Shown here: piece by piece, positions 47,069 through 55,575 of the stretch | Layout: each line of letters starts with the position of its first letter | Position numbering within the stretch: the first letter of the stretch is position 1 | Assembly (NCBI GenBank): GCA_015075445.1 | Contig: JABTUJ010000015.1 | Coordinates: forward strand, 98,842 to 162,841 | Direction: 5' to 3' | DNA from: Verrucomicrobiales bacterium | Lineage (GTDB): Bacteria; Verrucomicrobiota; Verrucomicrobiia; Limisphaerales; J093 | Length of the DNA: 64,000 nt | Notes under the pieces: model-generated | Told to the model about the DNA's origin: nothing | The model's input: the letters and a program-made list of their open reading frames with translations, nothing else | Database searches by the model: none | Translations under genes and position numbers: made by a program

Positions 47069-49219
47069 ATGAACGTGGAAACCTTCCGCTACGACAATCG
47101 CATCGTCCGCGCCTTTGCGATCGCCACCGCTCTCTGGGCCTTGGTCGGCACCGCCGCCGGACTTCTCGTCGCCTGCCAGTTGTTCTGGCCCGCCCTCAAC
47201 TTCGAGACTTCCTTCACCACCTTCGGCCGCCTCCGCCCCCTCCACACGAACGCCGTCATCTTCGCCTTCGTCGGCAACGGCATGTTCACCGGCATCTACT
47301 ACTCCCTCCAGCGCCTCTGCAAGGCCCGCATGTTCAGTGACACCCTCAGTTGGCTGAACTTCTGGGGCTGGAATATCATCATCGTCGCCGCCGCCATCAC
47401 CCTCCCCCTCGGCCTCACCACCAGCAAGGAATACGCCGAGCTCGAATGGCCCATCGACGTGGGCATCGCCATCGTCTGGGTCGCCTTCACCGTGAACCTC
47501 ATGGGCACCATCCTCCGCCGCCGTGAGCCTCACATGTACGTCGCCATCTGGTTCTACATCGCCACGGCCATCACCGTCGCCGTCCTCCACATCGTCAACT
47601 CCCTCGCTATCCCCGCCGGCTGGTTCAAGAGCTACTCCATCTATGCCGGCGTCCAGGACGCCCTCGTCCAGTGGTGGTACGGCCACAACGCCGTCGCCTT
47701 CTTCCTCACCACCCCCTACCTGGGCCTGATGTACTACTTCCTGCCCAAGGCCGCCAACCGCCCCGTCTTCAGCTACCGCCTCTCCATCATCCATTTCTGG
47801 GGCCTCATCTTCATCTACATCTGGGCCGGCCCCCACCACCTCCTCTACACCGCCCTCCCCGATTGGGCCCAGTCCCTCGGCATGGTCTTCTCCGTCATGC
47901 TCGTCGCCCCTTCCTGGGGCGGCATGCTCAACGGCCTCCTTACCCTCCGCGGCGCCTGGGACAAGGTCCGCCAGGATCCCATGCTCAAGTTCATGGTCGT
48001 GGCCGTCACCGCGTATGGCATGGCCACCCTCGAAGGCCCCACCCTCGCCATCAAGAGCGTCAACGCCCTCTCCCATTACACCGACTGGACCATCGCCCAC
48101 GTCCACACCGGCGCCCTCGGCTGGAACGGCTTCCTCACCTTCAGCATGCTCTACTGGCTGTTCCCCCGCCTCTACAACACCAAGCTCTGGTCCACCAAGC
48201 TCGCCAACTACCACTTCTGGATCGCCCTCCTCGGCATGATGTTCTACGTCGTGCCCATCTATGTCAGCGGCGTCACCCAGGGCCTCATGTGGAAACAGTT
48301 CACCGAGGACGGCTTCCTCCTCTACGGCAACTTCCTCGAAACCGTCCTGCGCATCATCCCCATGCACATGCTCCGCGCTGCCGGCGGCGCCCTCTACGTC
48401 CTCGGCATCGTCCTCATGTGGGTGAACCTCTACAAAACCGCCAAGGCCGGCCAGTTCGCCCCCGAGCAGGAAGCCCAGGCCCCCGCCCGCGTCCAACACC
48501 CCAGCACCTCGCACGCCCCCGCCTGGTCCCACCGTTGGCTCGAAGGCATGCCCGTCACCTTCACCATCCTCACCACCCTCGCCATCCTCGTCGGCGGCCT
48601 CGTCGAAATCGTCCCCCTCTACCTCATCAAAAACAACGTCCCCACCATCAGCGCCGTCAAACCTTACTCCCCCCTCGAACTGCTCGGCCGCGACCTCTAC
48701 ATCCGCGAAGGCTGTGTCGGCTGCCACTCCCAGATGGTCCGCCCCTTCCGCTCCGAAACCGAACGGTACGGCGAGTACTCCAAGGCCGGCGAGTACGTCT
48801 ATGACCACCCCTTCCTCTGGGGCTCCAAACGCACCGGACCCGACCTCCACCGCGTCGGCGGCAAATACCCCGATGCCTGGCATTACAACCACATGGAGGA
48901 CCCCCACAGCACCTCCAGCGGCACCATCATGCCCCCCTACCCCTGGCTCCTCGATCGCAAGCTCGATACCGCCAGCCTCACCGCCCGCATCCGCGCCCTC
49001 CGTCGCATCGGCGTCCCTTACCCGGAAGGTTATGAGAATGGCCAGGCCCTCGAAGACCTCAAAGCCCAACAGGCCCGCGTCGTCCAGAACCTCAAGGTCG
49101 GCTCCGTCAACGCCGAGCCCGACCGCGAGATCATCGCCCTCATCGCCTACCTCCAGCGCCTCGGCACCGACATCAAGGGCAGCCCCGCCAGCACCGCCCC
49201 GAAACTGGCCGGAAACTGA
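47069..49219 (+). CDS. ccoNO: cbb3-type cytochrome oxidase, fused subunits I and II (CcoN-CcoO)
   Basis: 716 residues. The N-terminal 470 or so are CcoN, a multi-helix heme-copper oxidase subunit. Its conserved His-rich regions are LHTNAVIFAFVGNGMFTGIY, WWYGHNAVAFFLTTPYLG with the CuB His, WAGPHHLLYTALPDW with the paired CuB His, and TIAHVHTGALGWNGF with the heme ligands. A linker of about 40 residues (EQEAQAPARVQHPSTSHAPA) joins it to CcoO. CcoO has one membrane helix and a c-heme site GCVGCHSQMVRPFRSETERY, with a Met ligand likely in SGTIMPPYPWL. Fused CcoNO occurs in several phyla. The enzyme is a high-affinity terminal oxidase of the inner membrane. Confidence 0.93.
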   Translation: MNVETFRYDNRIVRAFAIATALWALVGTAAGLLVACQLFWPALNFETSFTTFGRLRPLHTNAVIFAFVGNGMFTGIYYSLQRLCKARMFSDTLSWLNFWGWNIIIVAAAITLPLGLTTSKEYAELEWPIDVGIAIVWVAFTVNLMGTILRRREPHMYVAIWFYIATAITVAVLHIVNSLAIPAGWFKSYSIYAGVQDALVQWWYGHNAVAFFLTTPYLGLMYYFLPKAANRPVFSYRLSIIHFWGLIFIYIWAGPHHLLYTALPDWAQSLGMVFSVMLVAPSWGGMLNGLLTLRGAWDKVRQDPMLKFMVVAVTAYGMATLEGPTLAIKSVNALSHYTDWTIAHVHTGALGWNGFLTFSMLYWLFPRLYNTKLWSTKLANYHFWIALLGMMFYVVPIYVSGVTQGLMWKQFTEDGFLLYGNFLETVLRIIPMHMLRAAGGALYVLGIVLMWVNLYKTAKAGQFAPEQEAQAPARVQHPSTSHAPAWSHRWLEGMPVTFTILTTLAILVGGLVEIVPLYLIKNNVPTISAVKPYSPLELLGRDLYIREGCVGCHSQMVRPFRSETERYGEYSKAGEYVYDHPFLWGSKRTGPDLHRVGGKYPDAWHYNHMEDPHSTSSGTIMPPYPWLLDRKLDTASLTARIRALRRIGVPYPEGYENGQALEDLKAQQARVVQNLKVGSVNAEPDREIIALIAYLQRLGTDIKGSPASTAPKLAGN

Positions 49220-49225
49220 CACCTC

Positions 49226-49426
49226 ATGGTCCAGAAGGTCCTCCAGCATATCGGCGGCATCGAGCGCTACGGCATCCTCTCGATCCTCCTGTTCTTCGCC
49301 ACCTTTCTCGGCATCGTCTTCTGGGCCCTCCGCCTCAAAACCCCTTTCCTGAACTCCATGGCCGCCAAACCCCTCGAGGACGATCCCGCTGACCCACCCT
49401 CCGCTCCTCCCTCCGACTATGACTGA
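49226..49426 (+). CDS. ccoQ: Small CcoQ-like subunit of cbb3 oxidase
   Basis: 66 residues with one central membrane helix (YGILSILLFFATFLGIVFWA) followed by a charged, Pro-rich tail. The size, topology and position between ccoNO and ccoP identify it as the CcoQ/FixQ-type subunit; the sequence itself is weakly conserved in the family. It overlaps the start of the next gene by 8 bases. Confidence 0.75.
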   Translation: MVQKVLQHIGGIERYGILSILLFFATFLGIVFWALRLKTPFLNSMAAKPLEDDPADPPSAPPSDYD

Positions 49427-50000
49427 TCCCCAAGATCCCCTCCTGCTCGATCACGAGGCCGACGGCATCCGCGAGCTCGACAACCAACTGCCCCGCTGGT
49501 GGGTCTGGCTCTTCAACCTCTCCATCGCGTTCTCCGTCGTCTACATGGTGTACTACCACGTCCTGGGCGACGGCCGCATCATGGTCACCGAGTACCAGCG
49601 CGAAATGGAGGTCGGCGACCGCCTCAAGTCCGCCGCCCTCGCCCGCTTCGAGCAGGCCATGCAGGAGCTCCAGCCCGGCACTGAACCCGCCACCCTCGAT
49701 ACCGGCCGCCGCCTCTTCAACCAGATGTGCGCCCCCTGCCCCCGCGAGGACGGCGGCGGACTCGTCGGCCCTAACCTCACCGACGATTACTGGATCCATG
49801 GCCCCTCCTTCGGCGATTCCTTGCGCGTCATCTATGACGGCGTCCCGGACAAAGGCATGGTCACCTGGAAAACCCTCCTCAAGCCCGCCGAGATCCACGC
49901 CGTCGCCAGCCACATCTACACCCTCCGCGGCACCAACCCGCCCAACCCCAAACCGCGCGAAGACCAGGCCCCGCCCGACCAGCCCAGCGAGTACGAATAG
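49419..50000 (+). CDS. ccoP: CcoP-like subunit with one cytochrome-c domain and altered heme motif
   Basis: 193 residues. The N-terminus is characteristic of CcoP: DHEADGIRELDNQLPRWWVW, a membrane helix, then a periplasmic domain ending in LVGPNLTDDYWIHGP and a Met-containing KGMVTWK. Two departures are striking. Only one heme domain is present where CcoP normally has two. The expected CxxCH reads CAPCP (Cys104 to Pro108, codon CCC at 49740-49742), so the axial His is lost by what would be one CAC-to-CCC change. Either the protein no longer binds heme normally or a base is wrong. Confidence 0.85.
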   Translation: MTDPQDPLLLDHEADGIRELDNQLPRWWVWLFNLSIAFSVVYMVYYHVLGDGRIMVTEYQREMEVGDRLKSAALARFEQAMQELQPGTEPATLDTGRRLFNQMCAPCPREDGGGLVGPNLTDDYWIHGPSFGDSLRVIYDGVPDKGMVTWKTLLKPAEIHAVASHIYTLRGTNPPNPKPREDQAPPDQPSEYE

Positions 50001-50002
50001 GG

Positions 50003-51475
50003 GTGAAACCCGATCCCGCATCCCACCACCCAACGCCCCCCGGCGGCGCCGTCCACGACGTGGACTGGCAGGACTTCCGCGATCACCTCGCCACTGCCGA
50101 CGCCGCCGGCCGGCGCCTCTGGATCTTCGCCAAACAACCCCGGGGCCGCTACTACACCGCCCGGCTCTGGGTCAGTTACCTCCTCCTGGCCATCCTCTTC
50201 GCCGGCCCCTTCATCCACATCCAGGGCAACCCCCTCCTCCTCGTCAACGTCGTCGAACGTAAGTTCGCCGTCCTCGGCCAGGTCTTCTGGCCCCAGGACG
50301 GCGCCGTTCTCGCCCTCACCCTCCTCCTCTTCCTCACCGGCATCGCCGTCTTCACCGCCGCCTTCGGACGCCTCTGGTGCGGCTGGACCTGCCCCCAGAC
50401 CGTCCTCATGGAGCTCGTCTTCCGCCGGCTCGAGTACTGGATCGAAGGAGATGTCGCCGCCCAGCGCGCCCTCGCCGCCGCCCCCTGGACCGCCGGCAAG
50501 CTCCTCAGGAAGGTCGGTAAGCAGGCCGTCTTCTTCGCCCTCTCCTTCGTCATCGGCAACACCCTGCTCGCCTATATCATCGGCTCCGACGCCCTCCTCC
50601 GCATCATCACCGACTCGCCCGCCAACCACCTCGTCGGCTTGTCCTTCATGCTCCTGTTCACCCTCGTCTTCTACCTCATCTTCGCCCGCTTCCGCGAACA
50701 AGCCTGCACCTTCATCTGCCCCTACGGTCGCTTCCAGTCCACCCTCGTCGACGAGAACACCATCGTCGTCGCCTATGACCACCTCCGCGGCGAACGCCGC
50801 GAACACCGCCACCGCGGCGACACCCTGGAAGCCCGCCGCGCGCGCGGCGCCGGCGACTGCATCGACTGCCGCCAGTGCGTCGCCGTCTGCCCCACCGGCA
50901 TCGACATCCGCAACGGCACCCAGATGGAATGTGTCCATTGCACCGCCTGCATCGATGCCTGCGACGACATCATGGACAAGGTCGGCCACCCCCGCGGCCT
51001 CATCCGCTACGCCTCGCTCAACGGCATCGAGAAAGGCGAACCGCTCCGCCTCACCCCGCGCATCCTCGGCTACACCGCCCTCCTCCTCGCCCTCAGCGGC
51101 CTCCTCCTGTTTGTCCTGCTCTCGCGCTCGGATGTCGATACCACCCTGCTTCGCGCCGCGGGCTCGCTCTTCCAGCAAACCGCGGAAGGCCAGATCAGCA
51201 ACCTCTACATCCTCAAGATCGTCAACAAAACCTCCCGCGACCTCACCGTCGACCTCAAGCTCGAAGAAGCCGAAGGGCGGCTCACGGTCATCGGTGGCCC
51301 ACCCCAGGTGCCCGCCCAGCAACTCGTTCAACACTCTGTCCTGATCGAGCTTCCCCCGACCAGCCTCGTCCGCGGCCGCCGCGAACTCCTCGTCGGCGTC
51401 TATGCCGAGGGGAAACTCGTCAGCCGCGAGAAAGCCAGCTTCGTCGGGCCTCGCGACGACACCCGTACCCGCTGA
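50003..51475 (+). CDS. ccoG: Cytochrome oxidase accessory ferredoxin-like protein CcoG
   Basis: 490 residues starting at GTG 50003, two bases after the ccoP stop. It has several membrane helices and a NosR/NapH-like segment (FGRLWCGWTCPQTVLMEL, then ACTFICPYGRFQS). Two 4Fe-4S motifs follow, GDCIDCRQCVAVCPTGIDIR and ECVHCTACIDACDDIM. The C-terminal domain (LYILKIVNKTSRDLTVDLKL) is a beta sandwich typical of CcoG/RdxA. In characterised bacteria CcoG acts as a cupric reductase that supports oxidase assembly. Domain order and length are normal. Confidence 0.92.
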   Translation: MKPDPASHHPTPPGGAVHDVDWQDFRDHLATADAAGRRLWIFAKQPRGRYYTARLWVSYLLLAILFAGPFIHIQGNPLLLVNVVERKFAVLGQVFWPQDGAVLALTLLLFLTGIAVFTAAFGRLWCGWTCPQTVLMELVFRRLEYWIEGDVAAQRALAAAPWTAGKLLRKVGKQAVFFALSFVIGNTLLAYIIGSDALLRIITDSPANHLVGLSFMLLFTLVFYLIFARFREQACTFICPYGRFQSTLVDENTIVVAYDHLRGERREHRHRGDTLEARRARGAGDCIDCRQCVAVCPTGIDIRNGTQMECVHCTACIDACDDIMDKVGHPRGLIRYASLNGIEKGEPLRLTPRILGYTALLLALSGLLLFVLLSRSDVDTTLLRAAGSLFQQTAEGQISNLYILKIVNKTSRDLTVDLKLEEAEGRLTVIGGPPQVPAQQLVQHSVLIELPPTSLVRGRRELLVGVYAEGKLVSREKASFVGPRDDTRTR

Positions 51476-51476
51476 C

Positions 51477-51971
51477 ATGGATTCCCCCCCGCCAACCCCT
51501 CGCCCCACCCTCTGGCCGCTGGGCATCGTGGCCGCCTTCGCCGTCTTCATCCTGGGCACGGCCAGCCTGATCGTCTTCAGCATCTTCCACCGCGAGGATC
51601 TGGTCACCGCCGACTACTACGAGCAGGAACTGCTTCACCAGGAACACATCAACCGCCTCGAACGCACCCATCCCCTCCGCGACCAGGTGCGCGTCGCCTA
51701 TTCGCCCGAAAGCCAGCAGATGTTGATCGCCCTTCCGCCGCTGCATGCCAACCTTCATCCGACCGGCTCGATCCATCTCTACCGCCCCTCCGCGGCCCGC
51801 GAAGACCGCCACTTCGACCTCGATCTCGACCCGCTCGGCCGCCAGGCCCTCGACACCCGCGACCTCCCCCAAGGTCTCTGGCGCGTGCGCATCCGGTGGA
51901 CCGCCAGCGGCCACGACTACGCCATCGACGAGCGCATCGTCGTCCGCCACTCCTCAGGGGTCAGTCAATAG
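51477..51971 (+). CDS. ccoH: FixH/CcoH-like cbb3 assembly protein, stop codon within an inverted repeat
   Basis: 164 residues. A single N-terminal membrane helix (WPLGIVAAFAVFILGTASLI) is followed by VTADYYEQELLHQEHINRLE, the FixH signature region, and a periplasmic beta domain (GLWRVRIRWTASGHDYAIDE). It starts 2 bases after ccoG and completes the ccoNOQP-GHIS set. The final residues SSGVSQ and the stop are supplied by the left arm of the 123-bp element that begins at 51956, so the native C-terminus has been replaced or trimmed. Confidence 0.85.
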   Translation: MDSPPPTPRPTLWPLGIVAAFAVFILGTASLIVFSIFHREDLVTADYYEQELLHQEHINRLERTHPLRDQVRVAYSPESQQMLIALPPLHANLHPTGSIHLYRPSAAREDRHFDLDLDPLGRQALDTRDLPQGLWRVRIRWTASGHDYAIDERIVVRHSSGVSQ

Positions 51972-52078
51972 TATTGTGCTTTTTTCAGACCGGCCCTTTC
52001 CCGGGCAACCCAGGCGGAGAGCAACGCCGCACACGAACTGGCGGGCGAAAAAAAGCACAATACTATTGACTGACCCCT
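51956..52078. repeat. 123-bp inverted-repeat (REP/MITE-like) element
   Basis: Arms of about 30 bases (AGGGGTCAGTCAATAGTATT-GTGCTTTTTT at 51956-51985 and its reverse complement at 52048-52078) flank about 62 bases of unrelated sequence. The arms are essentially perfect. Each carries the codons for GVSQ-stop and terminates one of the two convergent genes. There is no transposase inside. The GGGGTCAG end is shared with single arms near 6.93 and 17.79 kb. Confidence 0.9.
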
Positions 52079-53064
52079 GGGGAGAGGAACACGCCTTCAT
52101 CCCCACTCGCGTTTGCCCAGCTTTGCTCCACCAGCAGGCCGTGCGGTTGCAGCACCGTCCCCACCCGCTCCGGGGTGTGCCGGTACGAAAAGAACAGCGC
52201 GATGCGTTCGCCCGCCTCGAACCTATGAACCCGGCCAGCCACCTCGAGAACCCGGCGGCGACGGAACACAAACCCGAACTCGTAGCGCCGCAGGCCCGAA
52301 CCCTCCGGACATTCGGCGATCCGGAACTCGAGTTCCCCGTCACCCTGCGCGACGCCCAGGTCCAGTAACCCCGCACTCACCCACTGCCGAGTGGGCGCGT
52401 TGTCGTAGAGCGGGGCCATCCGTTCAACACCCGCTTCGTAGTCCGGTCCCGGCGCGAGGTTCGCGCTCACCAACAGCGCATCGCCCGGCCGCACCAACGC
52501 CGCCAACCGTCCCAAGCCCGTCCCCGGCGTGACGTTGGGCAGCATCCCGAAGAAGGTCACCACCCGCCGCGCTTCCGGTCGCAGCCAAGACGCCAGCGCC
52601 GCCGCCCAATCCTCAACCGCGGCCAGGTCCATGACCACCGGCGTACAAGCACTCTCCGACAACCCCGCCGTCACCGCCGCGTCGTGCGCCATCAGCGCCA
52701 GTCCCGGGCTGATGTCCACCGGCACAAACCGGACCGCCTCCCGCCCACACGCCAACACCCGCCGCAGCAACCGCACTTCCTTCTGCCCCGACCCGCAGCC
52801 GAGCGCGATCACCACCACCTCACCCGCTCCAGCCACCGCGCGCGCCGCCGCCTCACTGGCCGCCTCGTAGATCTCCGCGCACGACGGATCGGTGCAGGCG
52901 GGGGAAAACGCCTCATGCACCCGCAGCCAGAGCAACGCCCGCCGCGGTGTGTCGTACAGGAACGGCGGATGGATGCGTCGTGCCCGCAACGACGCCTCCA
53001 GCGCCGCCTCGAGCGCCCGGGGGAAGCAGCTTGGATGGAAGTGCACCGCGACCGACCGGGCCAC
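52063..53064 (-). CDS. L-histidine N-alpha-methyltransferase-like (EgtD fold) protein
   Basis: 333 residues. A SAM-binding Gly-rich loop VVVIALGCGSGQKEVRLL, an acidic residue after strand 2 in FVPVDISPGLAL, and VTFFGMLPNVTPG match the EgtD/DUF2260 family. EgtD trimethylates histidine in ergothioneine synthesis, and a related enzyme acts in other pathways. The companion EgtB and EgtC genes are not nearby, so the exact substrate is open. The C-terminal PGVSQ and stop come from the right arm of the inverted-repeat element, mirroring the ccoH ending. It lies 3 bases after the helicase gene on the same strand. Confidence 0.75.
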   Translation of the reverse strand: MARSVAVHFHPSCFPRALEAALEASLRARRIHPPFLYDTPRRALLWLRVHEAFSPACTDPSCAEIYEAASEAAARAVAGAGEVVVIALGCGSGQKEVRLLRRVLACGREAVRFVPVDISPGLALMAHDAAVTAGLSESACTPVVMDLAAVEDWAAALASWLRPEARRVVTFFGMLPNVTPGTGLGRLAALVRPGDALLVSANLAPGPDYEAGVERMAPLYDNAPTRQWVSAGLLDLGVAQGDGELEFRIAECPEGSGLRRYEFGFVFRRRRVLEVAGRVHRFEAGERIALFFSYRHTPERVGTVLQPHGLLVEQSWANASGDEGVFLSPGVSQ

Positions 53065-53067
53065 GGC

Positions 53068-54786
53068 TCAACCCTCCTCCCCGCCCGGCCCCCCCCGGCT
53101 CCGGCCGGGACCGGCCTCCGCGCGCCAGGTCTGCGGACGTCCGAGCCGCGCCATGACTCGTCGTCCCTTGATCCGCGTCCGGTTCACCGCCGCCAACACC
53201 TCCTCCAGGCAGTCTTTGGCCACCTCGACGTAGCTCCGGTCCGGCTGGATGCGAATCGCACCGACGATCTCCCGCGGCAAACCTGTCTCCCCGGCAATGC
53301 AGCCCACAAAGTCACCCGGTTGCACCCCGGCATTGGCCCCCAGATTGAACTCGAGCCAGAACATCCGCGGCGTCCCTGCCCGCCTCGGGTCACCGTCGGT
53401 CCATTCGCCCTCGCGAACCGGCCGTGGCTCGCGCCGCGGGCGTTCCCGCCGCGCCGAACCCGGCTCGTCCTCGGCGATCCGTTCCGGGGGCCGCGCCAGC
53501 TCCGTGTTGAACAGGTGCAGCAGCGCCGCGACGATGTCCCCCGGCATGTGGCCGGCTTCGGTCAATTGACGCAGCAGCTCCTCCTGCCTCGGGTATTGGC
53601 CGGCCTCGAGCGTTGCCTGCAAGGCCTCGACCAGGCGGCCGGTGCTCTTTTGCTCCAGCTCCTCGAGCCGCGGGACCTCGATGCGATGAATCCGCGCCTT
53701 GGTGAAGCGCATGATCTGCTGCAGCCGGCCGAACTCTCGCCCGCTCACCAGGCTGATGGCTCGGCCGGACTTGCCTGCCCGCCCGGTCCGTCCGATCCGG
53801 TGCACGTAATCCTCGGCATCCCAAGGCAGCTCGTAGTTGACCACCGCCTCCAAGTCGTCCACGTCCAGGCCGCGTGCGGCCAGATCGGTGGCGACGAGGA
53901 ACTCGATCTTGCGCTCGCGCAACCGTCGCATCACGCGGTCGCGCATGCCCTGGGCCATGTCGCCATGCAGCTTGTCGGCGCTGTAACCCCGCGCCGCCAG
54001 CGCCTCGGTCAACTCATCGACCTGCGCCTTCGTGGTCCCGAAGATCAGGCCGTAGCGGAGGTCGTGGTAATCGATCAACCGGGCCAACACCTCCGTCTTC
54101 GAGCGCCAGTCCGCCTCGACATAGCTCTGCTCGACGGTCGGAACCGTCATCGCCGCGGCTTCGATTCGCACCTCCACCGGTTCGCGCGTGAACCGGCTGA
54201 TCAACCGGCGGATGGGAACGGGCAGCGTCGCCGAGAACAGCACGGTCTGCCGCGTGGCCGGCACGGTCTCGAGGATCTTCTCGATGTCCTCCCGAAAGCC
54301 CATGTCGAGCATGCGATCCGCCTCATCGAGCACCACCAACCGCACTCCCCCCAGCGCGAGGGTGCCGCGCTCCAGATGGTCGATGACGCGCCCGGGCGTG
54401 CCGATGACGATCTGCGGGCCCGCCGCCAACCCGCGGAACTGGCGGTCGTAGCTCTGCCCGCCGTAGATCGGCAACTCCCGCACACCCTTCCTGAAGTAGG
54501 CCAGCTTGGCGACCTCCTCGGCCACCTGCGTGGCCAACTCGCGGGTCGGGCAAAGCACGATCACCTGCACCTGGCGCGAGTGCGGGTCCACCAATTGAAC
54601 CGCCGGCGCGCCAAACGCCGCCGTCTTCCCGGAACCGGTTTGCGACTGCCCCACCAGGTCGCGTCCCGCCAGGAGGGGCGGGATCGCTTCGGCCTGCACG
54701 GGTGAGGCCTGTTCGAAGCCCATTCGTTCCAGGGCCTTGAGGAGCTCGGGCGCCAGGCCCAGTTCGGCGAAGAGTTTCTGGCTCAT
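53068..54786 (-). CDS. DEAD-box RNA helicase with DbpA-type RNA-binding domain
   Basis: 572 residues from the ATG at 54786 (MSQKLFAELGLAPELLKALE). Motifs run in order: Q-motif (MGFEQASPVQAEAIPPLL), I (SQTGSGKTAAFG), Ia (PTRELA), II (VLDEADRMLD), III (SATLP), V (ATDLAARGLDVDDL) and VI (HRIGRTGRAG). A basic linker precedes a C-terminal domain (MFWLEFNLGANAGVQPGDFV, ETGLPREIVGAIRI) of the DbpA/CsdA type that binds structured rRNA. It likely helps ribosome assembly or RNA turnover. Alternative upstream starts would add low-complexity residues and were not used. Confidence 0.92.
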   Translation of the reverse strand: MSQKLFAELGLAPELLKALERMGFEQASPVQAEAIPPLLAGRDLVGQSQTGSGKTAAFGAPAVQLVDPHSRQVQVIVLCPTRELATQVAEEVAKLAYFRKGVRELPIYGGQSYDRQFRGLAAGPQIVIGTPGRVIDHLERGTLALGGVRLVVLDEADRMLDMGFREDIEKILETVPATRQTVLFSATLPVPIRRLISRFTREPVEVRIEAAAMTVPTVEQSYVEADWRSKTEVLARLIDYHDLRYGLIFGTTKAQVDELTEALAARGYSADKLHGDMAQGMRDRVMRRLRERKIEFLVATDLAARGLDVDDLEAVVNYELPWDAEDYVHRIGRTGRAGKSGRAISLVSGREFGRLQQIMRFTKARIHRIEVPRLEELEQKSTGRLVEALQATLEAGQYPRQEELLRQLTEAGHMPGDIVAALLHLFNTELARPPERIAEDEPGSARRERPRREPRPVREGEWTDGDPRRAGTPRMFWLEFNLGANAGVQPGDFVGCIAGETGLPREIVGAIRIQPDRSYVEVAKDCLEEVLAAVNRTRIKGRRVMARLGRPQTWRAEAGPGRSRGGPGGEEG

Positions 54787-55051
54787 CCCGGCGCCAGTGT
54801 GCTCCCCCCCGGCCCGAAAGTCACGCCCCGAGTCCCCCCTCCCCGGAGATGACAGGCCCCACCTGGAACCGCCCCAGACTGGAGGCGCCCGACCGTAGGC
54901 GCCCACGCGCGGAGGCGAAGCCGGGATGAAGCATCCGGGGCATCCGCGAAATCGGTGCCAGAAGGTCACGAGCCCCGCCGTGCACCTCCGATTCAATGAA
55001 CCCCGCGAATGGGCGAACGAAAACATCGACCCCGCCCCCCCTTCCCAATGC
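54787..55051. other. Helicase upstream region
   Basis: No gene is supported. The sequence is GC-rich with no recognised promoter motif. The tandem repeats begin at its right end. Confidence 0.4.
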
Positions 55052-55566
55052 CCGAAATCTGCGGAGGATTCAGGAACGAGGGTTTTCTCCGCCGTTTACG
55101 AACAGAGGGGATTGGGGAAAGCTGCAGATCGCCTCCTCCCAATTCCCGATGTTCGAAGTCTGCGGAGGATTCAGGAACGGGAGTTTTCTCCGCCGATTGC
55201 GAACAGAGGGGATTGGGGAAAGCTGCAGATCCTCTCCTCCCAATTCCCGATGTTCCGTCTGCGGAGGATTTGAGACGAGGGGTTTTCTCCGCCGTTTTAC
55301 GAACGGAGAGTTAGGAAGCTTCACAGATCGCACCTCCCAATTCCCGATGTTCGAAATCACCGAGGATTCAGGAACAGGAGTTTTCTCCGCCGATTGCGAG
55401 CAGAGAATGAAGCTTCAGATCTCCTCCCAATTCCCGATGTCCGAAATCTGCGGAGGATTCAGGAACAGGAGTTTTCTCCGCCGATTGCGAACAGAGGGGA
55501 TTGGGGAAAGCTGCAGATCCTCTCCTCCCAATTCCCGATGTCCGAAATCTGCGGAGGATTCAGCGG
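55052..55566 (+). repeat. Tandem repeat of about 100 bp, five units plus a partial, adjoining the CRISPR array
   Basis: Units start near 55052, 55153, 55255, 55350 and 55441, with a truncated sixth at 55550-55566. Each contains TGCGGAGGATTCAGGAAC, TTTTCTCCGCCGATTGCGAA, GGGGATTGGGGAAAGCTGCA and TCCCAATTCCCGATGT. Units 2 and 5 are almost identical; units 3 and 4 carry deletions. The partial unit stops 9 bases before the first CRISPR repeat. A diverged copy exists at 44.04-44.15 kb. Long spurious frames run through the array, but the repeat structure explains them. Confidence 0.9.
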
Positions 55567-55575
55567 AAGGGCGAC

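Noticed and set aside
46643..49249. An 868-codon minus-strand open frame
   Set aside because: It is antisense to ccoNO, with low-complexity acidic sequence and no domain.
55052..55566. The tandem units as a second CRISPR array
   Set aside because: There are no unique spacers; whole units repeat with small changes.
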